Assembly: GCA_964567745.1 (NCBI GenBank)
Contig: CAZMNY010000007.1
Coordinates: 124,001 to 188,000 of the forward strand
Direction of reading: 5' to 3'
Length of the DNA: 64,000 bases
From: CAZMNY01 sp964567745
GTDB lineage: Bacteria; Planctomycetota; Planctomycetia; Pirellulales; Pirellulaceae
A program made the position numbers and the translations under genes. This document shows, piece after piece, positions 9,801 through 17,133 of the stretch (position 1 is the stretch's first letter; each line of letters begins with the position of its first letter). Under the pieces are notes generated by a model. That model was not told the origin of the DNA. It saw only the letters and a program-made list of their open reading frames with translations, and made no database searches.

Positions 9801-12800
9801 TATCGCCGGCGCCGTGAGGCGTATTGCCGTTGACGGTGCGAGCTACGGGAGGTCCGGCGGTGGGGTCATCGCCGTTAACCGAAAGTGCGTCGACCCAAAA
9901 CAAGTCCTCATCGTGCGGACTGCCGATCACGTTTTCGAACGGGCTCAACGGAAGCACGCCCGGATTCGTGTGCAGCGTGACAAACTGGTCGCCGGCGGCC
10001 ATCATGACATCCATCTGCGTGTCGAGTAGATCCATGTCGATCATGATCGTCGAGTGGGCGCAACTGAAATCGACCGTGTCGCTGCCGTTCAAGTCGAATA
10101 GGTGGTCGTCGCTGTCCGTGCCGGTTGGATTGGGCTCGAGGAAGAAGACATCGTCTCCTGACTCGCCAAACAACTCATCGCTACCGAAACCGTCGCCGAG
10201 GATGTTGTCGTCGACGTCGCCTCGAATCGCATCATCGCCGTCGCCGCCATACACATTCTCGATCGAAGAGTTGTTGGGAGCTTCGGGAACCAGGCCGCCA
10301 GCGACGTTCGTGGCCACGCCGGTCGTGAGGTTGACATTGATGTTTGTTGTGAAATCGCGGTAGTCGATCGAGTCATTGCCGCCTCGACCATCAATCGTTC
10401 CAGACAACGTCACGCCGTCACGAAGGTCGAAACGATCATTGGCCGTCAGATCTCCGACCAGGTTCTCGAAGGCGGACCATTGAAGGTCTTGTTGCCCGCC
10501 GCCCGGCAGAAGCGGAATCACCGTCGGCTTGCCAGCCTGGGAGACGTCGGCCGCTATCAATTGACCCGCATTCGCCGTTTGCAAATCCCAATGCGTTGCC
10601 AGCCCGCTGGCCATTCGCAGCGTGTCGCCGCCAAGGCTCGTGCCAATGATTTCATCGATGTTGTCGAAGCCGCCCGTAAGGCTATCGGTCGGCATGCTAA
10701 CGTCGTCACCTTGGAATCCATCGATCGTGCCGAATCCTTGCAGTTCGATCAATCTTGCTGCGGCGTAGGCGTCGTAGTCGAGTTGGTCATTTTGGGCACC
10801 GCCGTCGATGCTTCCACGCAAAATGTTGGCGCCGGCGTCGTAAATGAACTTGTCCTCATCATCGTCACCGAGCAGTTCGGTAGCAGCGCCTGGCGCGGAA
10901 TTCGACTGAATGTGAAATTCGTCGTCTCCGTCGTTGCCGCTGATCGTGACGCCCGTCAAACCCGCCGGGTTCATGTCGCCGAAGTTGACGTTGATCGTGT
11001 CGTTGTCAGAACCAGCTTCTACGACCAACCGGTCGAGGCCGTCGTACTGGAACGTACGCGCAACGCCGTCAGTTCGCACGACCGTGGTGTCGTCGATATC
11101 GTACGTCTTGTTCACAGCATCGCCGTGGTCGTAGAGATACAGTTCGTTGCTTCCGCCGTTTCCGTTGACAACAATATCGTCGCCGATCTGGTCGAGTGAA
11201 TCTGACGTGTTGCCGATTTCGATGCGGTCGTCGTTGTCGCCGCCTTCTACGGTCGTGTCGACACTCGCCGGAGTTGCTCGGACTTCGACAAAGTCATCGC
11301 CGGTTTCGCCTAGTACGTTAAGTGTGGTGAGAGCACTCACGCCGAGAGCGGGCGTAATGTCGACGCGAAGATCGTCCCCGCCGCCGCCGCCTTCGACGTC
11401 GACCTGCACTTTTTGAGTGACATTGATCGTCGTAAAGGCGTTCGTTCCACGATCGTTGATTTGCAGAGATTGCCCGCCGCCGATCGTATCTTGGATCCCG
11501 CCCTGCCCAAGGGCGATAATATGGTCATCGCCTGGTGACGGATCGGAAACGACAGTACCTGACGGGACGTGCGGCGTCGGAGAATACTCTCCACCGTTTG
11601 CCAAATCGACTAATTCGCTCGACGTCGCCCCGGTTCCGCCGGGAAACACGACCCAAGGATCGAGTCCGTTAAACCCCGCCGGCCCGGTGAAACGGTTGTG
11701 AGTCGGCGTTCCGTTGGTTAGCTGTGCGTTAGTAATCTGTAGACCGGCGGCGTTAAACGCGTCGGCTAGGTGAGTCGTTTGACGTTGAGTGGTTTTGAAT
11801 GAACTTGCTGTTGTGAACAGATCAGGAATCTCGAGCCAAGCATAAGCATTTACGCCATCGTCTTGTTCGGTTTGAGCCATGATTCCGCCGCCGTCGCGGA
11901 CGAATGAAGCGATATCGAGTTTGCGCGCGGCTAATGCGATCAAGTTGGTCGAGGAGATCCCACCGCCAGTGTTGTTGTCGTTCGACGGAACATATACGAC
12001 TTTGTAGTCGTCAAAATTGACCGCAGCGATCTCGGCGGGTGTTATTTTATGGGTGTAACCGATTCCCAACACATTCGCCGCGCTTTCAACGGCGTTTCTC
12101 GCATCGCCGTGTGTCGCACCTATGACAAGTACATCGCTCCCCGCCCCATTGAATGAAGCAGTGTGGACGAAGTCGAGCACTTGCTCAATGAATTTCCAAC
12201 CGTTCTGGTTGGCACCTGCGCTGAACGACCCGTGGTCATCCCGGTCACCGCCATCGATGTAGACCGGACCTTGAGTAAACGAAGCGACCGGAACGAGCAA
12301 CGGACCGTCCTCGACATTGACCGTGTCGATGCCGCCGTTGAAGTTGGCGACAAAGTCTGACGCGGTTAACGAGTCGTCGATTCGCTCAACGTCGTCGAAA
12401 GTCGTGTTTGCCGTATCGCCGCCGTCCATGTAGGCCAGTGTGCCCGCTTCCGGACCGCTCGGCGTGTACGATCCTGTGAATGACGACAGACCCCCGCCCA
12501 AGATAATCACGTCATTGCCGGCGTCGCCGTTGAACGTGAGTTGGAAGAGCGACCCGCTGTCAGCTTCGAGCAGGTCAGCCGGCATCGAGATGATCAACTC
12601 GTCGTTGCCACCCATGCCGTTGAATATGACCGAGTTGACGCCCGTTACGGTATGCGAACCTAAGCCCGTTCCGTCGTCCACCTCGATCTCGCCAGGTGTT
12701 CCCGTCGATTCGATCACCAAAGTGTCGCTCGCACCATCACTGTCGTATTGCCAAACACCTGGCAGTGGGTTCGTCTCCACGATCGCCAGCATTCGGCGAT

Positions 12801-12879
12801 CTTCCAGTTGCTCCAGCAGTAGCCTGCGGTTCTTTTGACGACGAAGTTCTTTAAGCGATCGCTGGTGAAAAGATCTCAT
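3886..12879 (-). CDS. Giant LEPR-XLL surface protein with seven golvesin/anchor-D units and a C-terminal matrixin-type protease
   Basis: The product has 2,997 residues. Residues 20-32 (LLLEQLEDRRMLA) are the LEPR-XLL signature of very large planctomycete exported proteins. About 236-435 is an alpha/beta region (SDVLVIGATHGDARNAVE, VVYVPSND, FVRDGGGIMAQTEQ) resembling a ThuA/GATase-like fold. About 826-915 is RTX-like (GGDGDDAIRGDVDDNILG). From about 1073 to 2780 seven golvesin C-terminal-like domains (each opening IIDNxDxGF, with YRVSATW, V-D-Q-x-x-A-P-x-D-F and V-x-A-D-A-V/I-R-x-E) alternate with choice-of-anchor-D Ig-like domains, about 255-280 residues per unit. The C-terminus has HELGHLLGIGH at 2878-2888 followed by SLM, a metzincin zinc site with Met-turn. 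The tail is acidic. Likely secreted and cell-surface; substrate unknown. A strong terminator follows. Confidence 0.9.
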   Translation of the reverse strand: MRSFHQRSLKELRRQKNRRLLLEQLEDRRMLAIVETNPLPGVWQYDSDGASDTLVIESTGTPGEIEVDDGTGLGSHTVTGVNSVIFNGMGGNDELIISMPADLLEADSGSLFQLTFNGDAGNDVIILGGGLSSFTGSYTPSGPEAGTLAYMDGGDTANTTFDDVERIDDSLTASDFVANFNGGIDTVNVEDGPLLVPVASFTQGPVYIDGGDRDDHGSFSAGANQNGWKFIEQVLDFVHTASFNGAGSDVLVIGATHGDARNAVESAANVLGIGYTHKITPAEIAAVNFDDYKVVYVPSNDNNTGGGISSTNLIALAARKLDIASFVRDGGGIMAQTEQDDGVNAYAWLEIPDLFTTASSFKTTQRQTTHLADAFNAAGLQITNAQLTNGTPTHNRFTGPAGFNGLDPWVVFPGGTGATSSELVDLANGGEYSPTPHVPSGTVVSDPSPGDDHIIALGQGGIQDTIGGGQSLQINDRGTNAFTTINVTQKVQVDVEGGGGGDDLRVDITPALGVSALTTLNVLGETGDDFVEVRATPASVDTTVEGGDNDDRIEIGNTSDSLDQIGDDIVVNGNGGSNELYLYDHGDAVNKTYDIDDTTVVRTDGVARTFQYDGLDRLVVEAGSDNDTINVNFGDMNPAGLTGVTISGNDGDDEFHIQSNSAPGAATELLGDDDEDKFIYDAGANILRGSIDGGAQNDQLDYDAYAAARLIELQGFGTIDGFQGDDVSMPTDSLTGGFDNIDEIIGTSLGGDTLRMASGLATHWDLQTANAGQLIAADVSQAGKPTVIPLLPGGGQQDLQWSAFENLVGDLTANDRFDLRDGVTLSGTIDGRGGNDSIDYRDFTTNINVNLTTGVATNVAGGLVPEAPNNSSIENVYGGDGDDAIRGDVDDNILGDGFGSDELFGESGDDVFFLEPNPTGTDSDDHLFDLNGSDTVDFSCAHSTIMIDMDLLDTQMDVMMAAGDQFVTLHTNPGVLPLSPFENVIGSPHDEDLFWVDALSVNGDDPTAGPPVARTVNGNTPHGAGDNDTLYFDGHGQVVQQTSLSVSIPGVGTVNHISVGNVVIHNQRPLIIDNGDFGFDFAPDPILNGNHWGPATANYGGDAIRGETYGDADKFASWTASLAPGSFRVSATWVPDPTLSTDATFVVSDGIHQIGQVSVDQTGAPDDFRYVGFDWETLGVFDSVDGVLEVLLGNSLTGAIFADAVMFEPVSPGPELTVLMDGVELVTDAGLGVDIDTVINRDLTRLVTLRNDGDIQVEIIELNLVSVDPIVLGAPAPTLPIQLDPGESLDFPVILQAQTHGDFTAQIQLVSNDVDENIKMKPGAGLLPPDFDVDPFTFDIFGHVSDVFILDNGDVNFSTSGDWLGPDGDGYLGDDTWNVADGDGTSTATWLFPNIPADLYNVAVTWKTELGASAPSAQFEVFDGTSSLASVNVDQQVAPADFQDAGVSWHNLGQFDITNGEIQVVLTDAIAGGPLQSIIADAVRIERVVNPDLQLLDVANGNAHVPDDTGSIDFGDTSPFDPVQQTFTLSNPAGSSGPITVGEPTLPAGFTLISFGGNPPTGSLTQVLAAGATVDFIVQLDAGWPGLVDGRMEIPVTEPGAPGTPPDLAFNPYDVQLRGTVTGTQIIDDSDSAPAFVLTGTWLGPNGDGYNGTDRWTNSAGTAVWTFERLDPDVFYRVAGSWKAEPFETEPLSDFTVGHVDGNTLVQKDQRIAGDDFIDRNVSWEEFGFFRPTAGGQLTVTLTDPNPGSPDNNFVTADAIRIDPMAAPTIRMVEGATPVESGDTLDFGTTPQGSNVVRTLTLQNFGQVPMPLGQIDVGPGWIVGGAPQLLPPAGPGGPGTAALTLTLDATNAGNFLSPLSLLHGDPILPPVELQLQGQVVGSAPEIIDNADAGFAPGVFTLYGGQGFQADVHAAVGQTADVATWTFDLAALGLPNNATYRVSATWSAQNNRDSAVPFRILDNATQELTTAVDQTIAPDDLFTTDDGGTFWEDLGNVHIDNNFLVVEISNNVPLAVVADAIRIEQLSRPELDLFDGATPIPHLTGSILLPPTPTGTPLPLPPLTISNPGAATLQLQSLVLPAGFSVVGAAPTNVAANGTATLNLQLDANAPGTYAGHVLIPSNDSDETPYKFFVSGVVENPLAVIDNNDAGYTTGGFTQFLGQGHLNDVAFSAANAGNSATWSYTAPTIGFYRVSTTWTSQSNRATNASYDLQVNAASSSMMSVNQEVAPNDFSELGVVWEDLGVVEATAVSDVLSVVLTDTADDFVIGDAVRFELITAPEIHIVQDADILTDNASTVAFGDTSISTPVAKSFTISNIGGANLTINPAVTVPAGFSLTTAPPATIAPGATGTFVVTFDAAAEGNFGGVVSVLSNDSDESPFEINVTAAVVPAGAAIVDNDDPGFTQSGFSFWSDANAFDAELRYAAGDNTGDAAEYAFTGLTPGVYSVSATWIPHSNRATNAPFEIYNGTSADPLIQTVDVNQQVAPNDFTESGSFWEELPGIITITGSTLTVRLTDDANGYVIADAVRVERLVNPEIQVTLSGVGGVNVPDNVGTADFGQLFATQTTPQTFTVTNVGGAPLTLSSVPVATGEYAVTNSFAAATVLAAGASTTFEVTFQPTSLGTLAGTVSFGNDDADENPYNFNLTGTSVDHLIVDDGDADFTASGFTSWSTGFQSDLDYSAGDNTGDTATSTFNGIAPGQYRVSATWVEHANRATDAPFVVDGGGAIDIDQQVAPSGFTANGGTWDDLVASHTFAGGNLVVSLSDDADGFVIADAVRIEYLGPFVASAPAIDSDAAALTLADAYSAVQEAIRTLSEFDPHAAKELQGVDVLVHDLGDNTLGLAAPSSRAIMLDTNAAGYGWSIHTGTGVDLQSVVQHELGHLLGIGHSEDSHSLMTEAYDVSATQLQTQLAQPTAANFWQLLDTNPLRTRTVGSEVESEQTETLDALAPLDSALADEAIVDERVLKLIVENENDVDSIDNFFAELDDENDDDRTAD

Positions 12880-13040
12880 TGATGTTGCTCTCGTGAGGCG
12901 GCGGCTGGTTCAACGTGACCCAAAGAGGCGAGCAAAGGGGCAACGATTAGCGCGAATGTGACATATAGGTATTTTGCGTTATTTGAGAGAGATTGGTGAT
13001 ATGTGTAATGTAGGATGTCCCGCCAAATTAATAAATACAA
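12880..13040 (-). promoter_or_regulatory. AT-rich upstream region of the giant gene
   Basis: This stretch is clearly richer in A+T than its surroundings (for example 13027-13050) and lies directly upstream of the giant gene on its strand. A GAGAG element sits about 10 bases before the ATG at 12879. I take it as the promoter and leader region, but cannot fix a particular -35/-10 pair with confidence. Confidence 0.4.
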
Positions 13041-13044
13041 ATAA

Positions 13045-13068
13045 CATGAAAAACATAGCTTTTATGTT
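13045..13068 (-). terminator. Weak intrinsic terminator after the broken surface gene
   Basis: On the minus strand AACATA-AAAGC-TATGTT (plus 13052-13068) is followed by TTTTC. The six-pair A/T stem is weak. It lies about 40 bases beyond the stop at 13109 of the frameshifted surface-protein fragment. Confidence 0.4.
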
Positions 13069-13108
13069 GATTAGTGTTTTCCCAAGGAAATAGGGGTTTT
13101 TCGTAACT

Positions 13109-14127
13109 TCACCGCGTTGAGTCGTGGGAGTTCGCCAAAGAGAAAGGGGCGAGCAGGCGTGGAACTTGGCCCGATCCTGACGCTCGTCCCGGCGACGCGC
13201 TGGTTCCTGAGTTGGTTACGCCAACGAGCGTGTCAACCGTACCAATCGTGAGCAGCCCGCCGACGTTGTTGGCGACATGAATGACACCCGACGTGGCGTT
13301 GCTGGCTGCGAATGTGCTGACGGCGATGTTGATGTCGTCTCCCGTACCGATACCACTTGCCGCGCGCAGAGCCGCGGCGGCTGCTGTGACGTTTGCCGCT
13401 GCGCCGCTGAGGTTGTCTGTGATGTTTCCGCCACCCGCATTGTCAGTGTCGGCCGTCACGATGGCGTCGCCGCTGCCTGCGTTGACGGAATCGAGTTGAA
13501 TGGCGTCAGTCGCGGTCAACGTGACATCGCCGCCGCCCGATTGGATTGTGTACTCCGAACCGCTGAGGATGTCGGCGCTTGCGCTGCCGCCGCTCGTGTT
13601 TATCGCGCCGCCAAAAGTAAACGTGGTGCCTGCGTGAACCGAGACCTCGCCTGAGTTGACGGCCTCTCCCGCTGTGCCGTCTGTAATCTGCCCCGCAACC
13701 GACCCGACGAAAGCGCTTACCGACGTCACGATTGTCCCGACCGCAATGTTGATCGTGTCGCCAGCCGTATCACCCGCATTGACCGTCAAAAAAACGTTCC
13801 GGAAGGACTGTTGAACGTCGTGACCTCGCCCGCCGTCGAGTTGACTGTTGTTTGACTGCTTCCCGGATCCGTAACCGTGATCGTCTCTGCGGTGGTGCTG
13901 TAGTCCAGCGTGACGTTGGTTGCCGTAATCGTCGAACTGATCGGCTCGAGACCGGTGTAGCTGATCGTCTGATTTCCGCTGATATCGATCGAGCCGTCGT
14001 TGGCATTTGCGTAGCTAAACGTCGCATCCGTAAACGTCCCGCCGCCAAGAAGTACCAGGTCGAAAAAGGACAGTAAAACAGGGTAAACAGCAACAATTTT
14101 CAAATTTTTCAACGTCAAAGAGGGCAA
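13109..14127 (-). pseudogene. Frameshifted internal fragment of a large repeat-type surface protein
   Basis: Two minus-strand frames join at a run of seven T (plus A7, 13788-13794). The upstream frame (14127-13786, 113 residues) contains ISYTGLEPISS and TAETITVTDPGSS, then stops at SPSGTFF. The downstream frame continues TVNAGDTAGDTINIAVG and runs through DVTLTATDAIQLDSVNAGSG and GGGNITDNLSG to 13109. One added T (or two lost) would give a single frame reading through GTF-LTVNAGDT. The text resembles the YTGLEPI / INAGDTGDDTI repeats of planctomycete LEPR-XLL and haemagglutinin-like proteins. Neither end looks native: there is no ATG (TTG at 14127), no LEPR signature, and the C-terminal tail loses the repeat pattern. 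I read it as a decayed internal fragment, though slippage at the T-run could also switch it. Confidence 0.6.
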
Positions 14128-14276
14128 CTTCCCGGCCTGGTTAAATAGGTCGTTTAGGTAAGATGTAAATCGCGAAATGATGAATCACGATTCGGATAAT
14201 CGAAGGCGGGTTGCGGATTGTTGAGTTTGGGGAGCAGCACTAAGATGTCACTGCCCCAATGACCTAGGAATCTTGC

Positions 14277-14927
14277 GTGGACGCACTGCACTTATCGATC
14301 GCTCTGGGACCTCTCTCGGTTTATCTGATGCTGCTTGGCGCGATCAATCTCTCGAAACGGCCGTTCATGACGACGGGTGCTCGAGATGCCGCTGCACTGG
14401 GAGTGGCGGTTGCCGGCTTTGTTGCGGCTGGGCCGGTCGAGTTGTTCCTGCCCCAGCGAACGGCGTTGCGTTTCGGCAGTATGGTTTGGCTTCTCTTGCT
14501 GGCTTTTTACGTGCTTTGCCTGCTGCTGACTGTGCTTTTGATGCGGCCGCGGCTTGTGATTTACAACATCACGAATGAGCAATTGAGACCATTGCTAGCG
14601 GAGGTCGTACAACAGCTCGACACCCAGTCTCGTTGGGCCGGCGAGAGTCTCGTGCTCCCTCAACTGGGAATTCAGCTGCATTTGGAGTCGTTTGGGCCGT
14701 TGCGCAGCGCCCAACTCGTCTCGACTGGTCCGCAGCAGAGCCACAATGGCTGGCGGGCGCTGGAGATTGCGCTCTCAGAAAAGCTGCAAACGGTCAACGG
14801 GACTCCCAACCTCTACGGCTTCAGTTTGCTCGGCTTTGGCATACTGATCATCTGCCTGGTGACGTATTGGACCGTCAGCGATCCACAAAATGTCAATCAG
14901 GCGCTCAACGAGATGCTCAGGCGATAA
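14277..14927 (+). CDS. Predicted membrane protein of unknown function
   Basis: The 216-residue protein starts with GTG at 14277 (MDALHLSIALGPLSVYLMLLG). It has three hydrophobic segments in the first ~90 residues, a soluble middle of about 100 residues (NITNEQLRPLLAEVVQQLD...LVLPQLGIQLHLE), and a final membrane helix (LYGFSLLGFGILIICLVTYW). I do not recognise a named domain. The layout of helical hairpin, cytoplasmic or periplasmic domain and tail anchor is common among planctomycete-only proteins. It is followed 113 bases later by the signal peptidase gene on the same strand, so the two may share a transcript. Confidence 0.7.
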   Translation: MDALHLSIALGPLSVYLMLLGAINLSKRPFMTTGARDAAALGVAVAGFVAAGPVELFLPQRTALRFGSMVWLLLLAFYVLCLLLTVLLMRPRLVIYNITNEQLRPLLAEVVQQLDTQSRWAGESLVLPQLGIQLHLESFGPLRSAQLVSTGPQQSHNGWRALEIALSEKLQTVNGTPNLYGFSLLGFGILIICLVTYWTVSDPQNVNQALNEMLRR

Positions 14928-15103
14928 AGGTCGGCCCTGCTCGACAGGGCGAATGTATCGGAATGACGTGACGTTCTTCCGTCTTAGGTTTTTCGCTATA
15001 TTCCGGTTGCTCGCGGCGAATACCTTCACTGCGGCACTGATTGGCGGCAGCCCCTGACATCGCCTATCACTCAACTCGACTTTTACCTCAACGGACTTTG
15101 CTC

Positions 15104-17053
15104 GTGGCCAAACAACCCAACCTAGAGAGCTCATCGCGTCAGCGCAAAGACCGGCAATCGGGGCAAAGCGGCACCAGAAGCCCGCAGTCAGAACGAAGCG
15201 ATACGTCCTCGGGCGGCTCAAGTCCTCCCGGCCGGATGGAGAAGAATCCCCAAGCGACGCGAGAAACGGTCGAATCTGTGGTCGTCGCGATCATTTTGGC
15301 GTTTTTGTTTCGGGCGTTTATCGCGGAGGCCTTTGTGATCCCTACGGGTTCGATGGCGCCGACGTTGTATGGTCGCAACAAGGATGTGACTTGCTCCCAG
15401 TGCGGCTACAAGTACGCGGCCGGCGCGAGCAGCGAGGTGGATCGGCCGCATCAAATCGGCAGCCCCGTCATCGCCACGCATTGCCCCATTTGCCGCGTCC
15501 AGATGGGATTGAATCCAGGCGAAAACCGTAACCACTATTCGTTCAGCGGCGATCGTATTCTGGTTAGCAAGTTTGCCTACGCGCTTGGCAGCCCAAAGCG
15601 ATGGGACGTGATCGTTTTCAAGTATCCCGGCAATGCCAAACAGAACTACATCAAGCGACTGATCGGATTACCCAATGAAGCGGTGATGATTTTCAACGGC
15701 AACATCTTGACGGCCAAACGGATTTTTCACGTGGATGGCCCTGAGGCATTTGGGCCCGACGCTGTTCAGCAGCTGTTTGCCTCTAATGGAGTCACGCTTT
15801 CACCCGAATTTCAAGTTGTCGAGATCACCCGATCGAGTTCGTCGAGTCTGTTGGTTGTCGATGGCAAACGCACGTATGCGATGATCCGAAACCGTACGGA
15901 TGATCGGACATCGGTCTACGGAGACACCTTCGAGGTGCAGCGCAAACCTCCGCATAAGTTGGTCGCGATGTTGCAAATCGTCGACGACAGCAACTTCATC
16001 GGCGAGACTTTGCAATCCGTGAATTGGCCGTCCCGTTGGCAGGACTGGTCTGGCCGCGAAACATGGGATCAGGATAGCGAAGGTGTTTTCGCGACGCGGG
16101 GCGATTCTGAGGGAACCGCCTGGTTGCGGTATCGCCACTTGGCGCCGACGCCGGACGATTGGAGGCGGATCGAACAGGGCCGCGCACCGGCCGATATTGA
16201 ATCGAGTCGCGGCAGCCTGATTCTGGACTACTACGCCTACAATGAAGCCGTCAATGTCAACGGCAACCTCGCGGAACCCGTTCACTGGGTCGGCGACTTG
16301 GCCGTCGAATGCAATGTGGAGATTGAGGGAAACGCTGGCGCTCTGTCGCTCGACTTAGTTGAAGGGGGCGGGCACTATCAGTGTCGAATCGATGTGGCGA
16401 CCGGCGATGCGACTCTATCGATCAAACGAGGCGAAGAGGGCTTTTCTGATCCCGGCGATGAAGCCGTCATTCCAACCGTGGTCGGGGCGAGCGGCGTTAC
16501 CGGACCGGGCGACTACAAACTTCGCTTCGCCAACGTCGACGACCAGCTCACCCTTTGGGTTGACGATCGAATCATCAAGTTCAAAGGACCCACGACCTAC
16601 AGGACTCGGGCCAACGTCGTGCCGCAATGGAGTCTCGCTGACGCGGGCGACGCTGAGCCGATCGGAATCGGCAGCGATGGGCTGGCAATGAAAGTTGATC
16701 ACGTTCGAGTGTTGCGCGACATCTACTACGTGGCCAACGACGCCGATCAAGGCGAATATGGCGTGGGCCATGCGATTGAGAATCTGCTGTCGAGTCCTGA
16801 GCGATGGTCGGAGACCAACTTCTTCGAAAAGCGCATGCCCGCCCTTTTCGGCCTGGAGTCGGATCAATTCTTCCCGCTTGGGGACAACAGCCCCGCCAGC
16901 AGTGATGCTCGAATGTGGGCTGGCGGCGGAGACGAATGGTACGTCAACCGACAGCTGCTCATCGGCAAAGCGGTGTTAATCTATTGGCCTCATTATTGGA
17001 ATGCTCCGATTCCATTCTTCCCAAATTTCGGCCGCATGCGGTTGATACGTTAG
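15104..17053 (+). CDS. lepB: Signal peptidase I with zinc-ribbon and large beta-rich insertions
   Basis: This membrane serine protease would remove signal peptides from exported proteins. Counting from an in-frame TTG at 15041, a polar Ser/Gln-rich N-terminus (to ~65) is followed by a membrane helix (VVVAIILAFLFRAF, ~80-93) and box B, IPTGSMAP, with catalytic Ser104. Catalytic Lys205 is in YIKRLIG and box E, GDNSPASSDARMW, lies near the C-terminus. Two insertions are unusual: a CxxC...CxxC zinc-ribbon-like module (Cys118, 121, 148, 151) directly after the Ser box, and a stretch of more than 300 residues between Lys205 and box E, whose middle part (EPVHWVGDLAVECNVEIEG... LRFANVDDQLTLWVDD) resembles LamG/DUF1080 beta-sandwich domains. 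At about 650 residues it is far longer than usual SPase I (roughly 200-320). The start is uncertain: GTG 15104, TTG 15041 or ATG 15236. Confidence 0.85.
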   Translation: MAKQPNLESSSRQRKDRQSGQSGTRSPQSERSDTSSGGSSPPGRMEKNPQATRETVESVVVAIILAFLFRAFIAEAFVIPTGSMAPTLYGRNKDVTCSQCGYKYAAGASSEVDRPHQIGSPVIATHCPICRVQMGLNPGENRNHYSFSGDRILVSKFAYALGSPKRWDVIVFKYPGNAKQNYIKRLIGLPNEAVMIFNGNILTAKRIFHVDGPEAFGPDAVQQLFASNGVTLSPEFQVVEITRSSSSSLLVVDGKRTYAMIRNRTDDRTSVYGDTFEVQRKPPHKLVAMLQIVDDSNFIGETLQSVNWPSRWQDWSGRETWDQDSEGVFATRGDSEGTAWLRYRHLAPTPDDWRRIEQGRAPADIESSRGSLILDYYAYNEAVNVNGNLAEPVHWVGDLAVECNVEIEGNAGALSLDLVEGGGHYQCRIDVATGDATLSIKRGEEGFSDPGDEAVIPTVVGASGVTGPGDYKLRFANVDDQLTLWVDDRIIKFKGPTTYRTRANVVPQWSLADAGDAEPIGIGSDGLAMKVDHVRVLRDIYYVANDADQGEYGVGHAIENLLSSPERWSETNFFEKRMPALFGLESDQFFPLGDNSPASSDARMWAGGGDEWYVNRQLLIGKAVLIYWPHYWNAPIPFFPNFGRMRLIR

Positions 17054-17121
17054 CGACAATCCACGCCGCGCGAAACGGACTTTCGCGCCAAGCACGCTGC
17101 CAGCGCAGCAAACCTGCAAGC

Positions 17122-17129
17122 AAGGAGGT
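17122..17129 (+). promoter_or_regulatory. Near-perfect Shine-Dalgarno fixing the lptB start
   Basis: AAGGAGGT at 17122-17129 lies four bases before ATG 17134. It excludes the longer upstream reading frame that overlaps the end of the signal peptidase gene. Confidence 0.8.
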
Positions 17130-17133
17130 AGGC

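Noticed and set aside
8851..10029. Plus-strand frame of 392 codons inside the giant gene
   Set aside because: Antisense to the golvesin and anchor-D repeats; no domain, start signal or codon pattern of its own.
16915..17133. Upstream extension of the LptB frame
   Set aside because: It overlaps the end of the signal peptidase gene, whereas a near-perfect AAGGAGGT fixes the start at 17134.
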